Under the pieces are notes generated by a model. That model searched no databases and was not told where the DNA came from. It was given only the letters and a program-made list of their open reading frames with translations. From NCBI GenBank assembly GCA_030710605.1, contig CP092879.1, positions 80,329,853 through 80,393,852 of the forward strand: a stretch of 64,000 nucleotides of DNA. The letters are read 5' to 3'. Both the position numbers and the translations under genes were made by a program. Below, piece by piece: positions 63,577 to 64,000 of the stretch; within the stretch, counting starts at the first letter, position 1; each line of letters opens with the position of its first letter. The DNA is from Cordylochernes scorpioides. Taxonomy: Eukaryota; Arthropoda; Arachnida; Pseudoscorpiones; Chernetidae.

Positions 63577-64000
63577 CTAGCGGACGTACCCGGCTTCGCC
63601 CGGGTTTTACCCGAGTAAAGGTTTGTCTAACGAATCTCTCGATAAAGTGAACATTTTTTCCCGGTCCCTTGAAAAATACTCGATAAGTTGAATAAAATCA
63701 ATATTAATTGGTTCCCTCGGTAATTGGAAGTTAAAGGAATAGTATCTTGCCTTGGAATTGTATCATTATTCTTGTCTCAAATAAATTGTCGTGTCATCCT
63801 GAATTTTGTCTTTCCTAATTTTATACATTACAAAATCATCGTATCATCATGATAATATTTAGAGCAGATTGTTGAATTATAACAGATGAATTAGAATATT
63901 TATCTTGATTACTTTTAGGCGAAAAGTTATTTCAAAAATTTTATTTGCTAGAAACCTTCCCAGTACTATACTAAATAACTTCCCAAAGTTTCATGGCGTT
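63577..64000 (-). mobile_element. Helitron, inverted copy of 9452-10149
   Basis: Minus-strand 3' end: hairpin CCCGGGCGAAGCCGGGT, spacer, CTAG (63577-63580). The body matches 9520-10149 in reverse complement and runs out of the window. Confidence 0.75.

Overview
This window is nuclear DNA of a bilaterian animal, most likely an invertebrate. The evidence is genes split by GT-AG introns, a Pol III tRNA-Gly gene with an oligo-T stop, tRNA-derived SINEs, and a dense mix of mariner, Tc1-like, pogo-like, Helitron, non-LTR and BEL/Pao elements in an AT-rich background. The conserved exons are clearly GC-richer than their surroundings. Axonemal dynein and radial-spoke genes show an organism with motile cilia or flagella. 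An arthropod is a reasonable guess from the transposon types, but the sequence does not prove it.

Layout. About 1.2-13.3 kb (+) holds the 3' part of an unrecognised gene with an acidic region, a Lys-rich region with an RVxF-like motif, and a basic tail; six exons join in phase up to the stop at 13335. About 15.9-26.5 kb (-) is IQUB, a radial-spoke protein, with six exons including its own stop and lying convergent to the first gene. From 26.5 to 33.2 kb there are transposon remnants, including a non-LTR RNase H fragment. ARL6 (BBS3) is an intronless, full-length ORF at 33273-33839 (-). From 34.1 kb to past 62.9 kb (+) runs the 5' part of an axonemal dynein heavy chain of the DNAH3/7/12 type; I join 16 exons in phase, about 756 residues of tail, and the gene continues beyond the window. 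ARL6 and the dynein are divergent, with start codons 273 bp apart, and share an intergenic region with a near-ideal RFX X-box. The three recognised genes are therefore all ciliary.

The introns are crowded. Dynein introns carry an array of about 80 copies of a 60-bp satellite (41.0-45.85 kb), a pogo-like element that contains a Helitron which in turn contains a tRNA-Gly gene (46.0-47.9 kb), an intact DD37D mariner (54.5-55.8 kb), and a complete young LTR retrotransposon (56.6-62.0 kb). Other arrays: 39 bp (2.45 kb), 65 bp (3.9 kb), 31 bp (14.4 kb), 74 bp (15.1 kb), 106 bp (23.4 kb), 86 bp (24.8 kb), 115 bp (27.6 kb), 57-60 bp (1.0 and 37.5 kb) and 11 bp (62.5 kb).

The most unusual object is the LTR element. 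Its BEL/Pao polyprotein continues in frame into a kelch-like beta-propeller where RNase H and integrase should be. Matching LTRs, a 5-bp target duplication, a primer-binding site and a polypurine tract show that this chimera moved by retrotransposition, presumably using enzymes supplied in trans. Several satellites appear to have grown from pieces of dispersed elements, and three arrays carry perfect bZIP-type motifs in each unit.
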